This document shows, one piece after another, positions 33,178 through 34,317 of a stretch of 34,317 nt of DNA. Every line of letters begins with the position of its first letter. The stretch's first letter is position 1. The notes beneath the pieces are model-generated. The model did not search any database and was not told the DNA's origin. It saw only the letters and a list, made by a program, of their open reading frames with translations. The stretch is from Alphaproteobacteria bacterium (GTDB taxonomy: Bacteria > Pseudomonadota > Alphaproteobacteria > Rhodospirillales > Rhodospirillaceae). The translations under genes were made by a program, and so were the position numbers. The stretch lies in assembly GCA_016869315.1 (NCBI GenBank), contig VGEM01000003.1, positions 1 to 34,317 on the forward strand. Direction: 5' to 3'.

Positions 33178-34317
33178 TTGCCCGAGGCATATATCATCGA
33201 AGCAGTCCGCACGCCGATCGGACGGAAAAAGGGTGCGCTTGCTGGTGTGCATCCGGCAGATCTCGCCGCACATCCGATTAAAGCGCTGATGCACCGCTGC
33301 GGTATTGATCCGAATGCGGTGGACGACGTCGTCTGGGGATGTTGCGACACTATCGGGCCTCAAGCAGGCGACATTGGGCGCACTGCTTGGCTAGTGGCAG
33401 GTATGCCCGAGCATGTTCCTGGCACGACGATTGATCGGCAGTGTGGTTCCTCGCAGCAAGCGGTGCACTTCGCTGCGCAAGGCGTCATGTCAGGCACGCA
33501 AAATCTCATTGTTGCCGGCGGTAGCCAGGCGATGAACGCAATCCCGATCTCGGCAGCGATGTACGCTGGCCAGCCATTTGGCTTTCAGGACCCATTCACA
33601 GGGGCAAAAGGCTGGGTCGAGCGCTATGGCAAAGGCCTGCTCAATCAGATCGATTCAGCAGAAAGGATTGCCGGAAAATGGAACATTTCCCGCGAAGAAA
33701 TGGAGCGCTTCGCACTTGTCTCTCATCAGCGCGCCGTGGCAGCCACTATCAATGGCTGGTTCACGCGCGAGATCAGTGAGTTGAATGGTCTCGCACTGGA
33801 TGAGACGATCCGAGCAACGACCACATTGGAAGGCTTGGCTGCGCTGAAACCTGTGCAGGAAGGCGGCCGCATTACCGCCGGCATCGCCAGTCAGAATTGT
33901 GACGGCGCAGCGGCGCTCCTGATCGCTTCTGAGCGGGGCGTGAAAGATCACAGCTTGAAACCTCGCGCTCGCGTCCATCACCTTTCCGTACGTGCGGATG
34001 ACCCGGTATGGATGCTGACGGCCCCCATCGCCGCCACGCGCCATGCTTTGCAAAAAGCAGGAATGACCATCGCCGATATCGACTTGTTCGAATGCAACGA
34101 GGCTTTCGCCAGTATTCCGCTCGCCTGGATGCAAGAACTCGAGATCCCGCATGAGAAGGTCAATGTGCACGGTGGTGCCATCGCACTTGGCCACCCGCTG
34201 GGCGCAACAGGCGCGCGTCTCATGACCACTCTTCTGCACGCACTTGAACGCACCGGCGGTCGCTATGGCCTTCAGACAATGTGTGAAGGTGGCGGTCAGG
34301 CCAACGTAACGATTATT
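33178..34317 (+). CDS. fadA6: Thiolase, FadA6-like, cut by the window end (at least 380 aa)
   Basis: The frame starts at TTG 33178, eight bases after GAGGA, and stays open for 380 codons to the last base of the window. Thiolase catalytic residues are C89 (D-R-Q-C-G-S-S), H339 (L-G-H-P-L-G-A-T-G) and C369 (C-E-G-G-G-Q); N-E-A-F is also present. In family members the chain ends a few residues after this point, so only the tail and stop are missing. It would perform the thiolytic steps of ring C/D beta-oxidation. It is the tenth cistron of the plus-strand operon, 10 bases after the FadE partner gene. Confidence 0.93.
   Translation, partial: MPEAYIIEAVRTPIGRKKGALAGVHPADLAAHPIKALMHRCGIDPNAVDDVVWGCCDTIGPQAGDIGRTAWLVAGMPEHVPGTTIDRQCGSSQQAVHFAAQGVMSGTQNLIVAGGSQAMNAIPISAAMYAGQPFGFQDPFTGAKGWVERYGKGLLNQIDSAERIAGKWNISREEMERFALVSHQRAVAATINGWFTREISELNGLALDETIRATTTLEGLAALKPVQEGGRITAGIASQNCDGAAALLIASERGVKDHSLKPRARVHHLSVRADDPVWMLTAPIAATRHALQKAGMTIADIDLFECNEAFASIPLAWMQELEIPHEKVNVHGGAIALGHPLGATGARLMTTLLHALERTGGRYGLQTMCEGGGQANVTII

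Noticed and set aside
33655-34239. A 194-codon minus-strand frame at the right end
   Set aside because: It is antisense to the thiolase, which has C89, H339 and C369 in place.

Overview
The window reads as a steroid (probably bile-acid-type) catabolic island of a Gram-negative, moderately GC-rich alphaproteobacterium, most likely a sphingomonad. Support comes from a nearly complete set of genes for opening steroid rings A/B and degrading rings C/D (hsaA, hsaC, hsaD, hsaE, hsaF, hsaG, ipdA, ipdB, ipdC, echA20, a fadE pair and fadA6), two KshA-like Rieske oxygenases, two ketosteroid-dehydrogenase-type flavoproteins, eight short-chain dehydrogenases (SDRs), a spinster-type MFS transporter and an amidase/CoA-ligase module. 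The genus-level assignment is inference; no rRNA or housekeeping gene is present to test it.

Layout. 1-5475: 5' end of an Old Yellow Enzyme gene running off the left edge, a divergent SDR, then on the minus strand an SDR, an MFS transporter, two tandem Lrp/AsnC regulators and a Rieske oxygenase. 5603-6388: a lone plus-strand SDR. 13456 down to 6419 (minus): two SDRs, an AMP-dependent acyl-CoA ligase, an amidohydrolase-fold protein without its metal ligands, a second Rieske oxygenase and an amidase; this resembles the unusual side-chain module known from bile-acid-degrading sphingomonads. 13548-16050 (plus): an SDR and a KstD-like delta1-dehydrogenase. 16053-17585: a BaiE-like SnoaL protein and a divergent SDR. 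24787 down to 17554 (minus): one tightly overlapping operon hsaA-hsaD-hsaB-hsaE-hsaG-hsaF-flavoprotein-SnoaL. 24981 to the right edge (plus): the divergent operon SDR-hsaC-ipdA-ipdB-enoyl-CoA hydratase-ipdC-echA20-acyl-CoA dehydrogenase pair-thiolase, the thiolase being cut by the window end.

How it works together (family knowledge plus inference): SDRs and SnoaL-type dehydratases process ring hydroxyls; the flavoproteins desaturate ring A; a KshA-like Rieske enzyme would hydroxylate C9 so that ring B opens; HsaA with HsaB hydroxylates the aromatised ring A; HsaC cleaves it; HsaD hydrolyses the meta-cleavage product into a C/D-ring propionate and a C6 dienoate; HsaE, HsaF and HsaG turn the dienoate into pyruvate and propionyl-CoA; a CoA ligase, IpdC, EchA20, IpdAB, the acyl-CoA dehydrogenases and the thiolase dismantle rings C/D.

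The most notable points are an in-frame amber codon in the flavin reductase gene hsaB, a degenerate amidohydrolase inside the side-chain module, two proteins with the Tyr/Asp/His pattern of bile-acid dehydratases, and a recurring AT-rich TACGC element in most intergenic gaps. No gene-free stretch exceeds 300 bases (the largest is 24788-24980). I see no tRNA, rRNA, CRISPR, insertion sequence or integrase.
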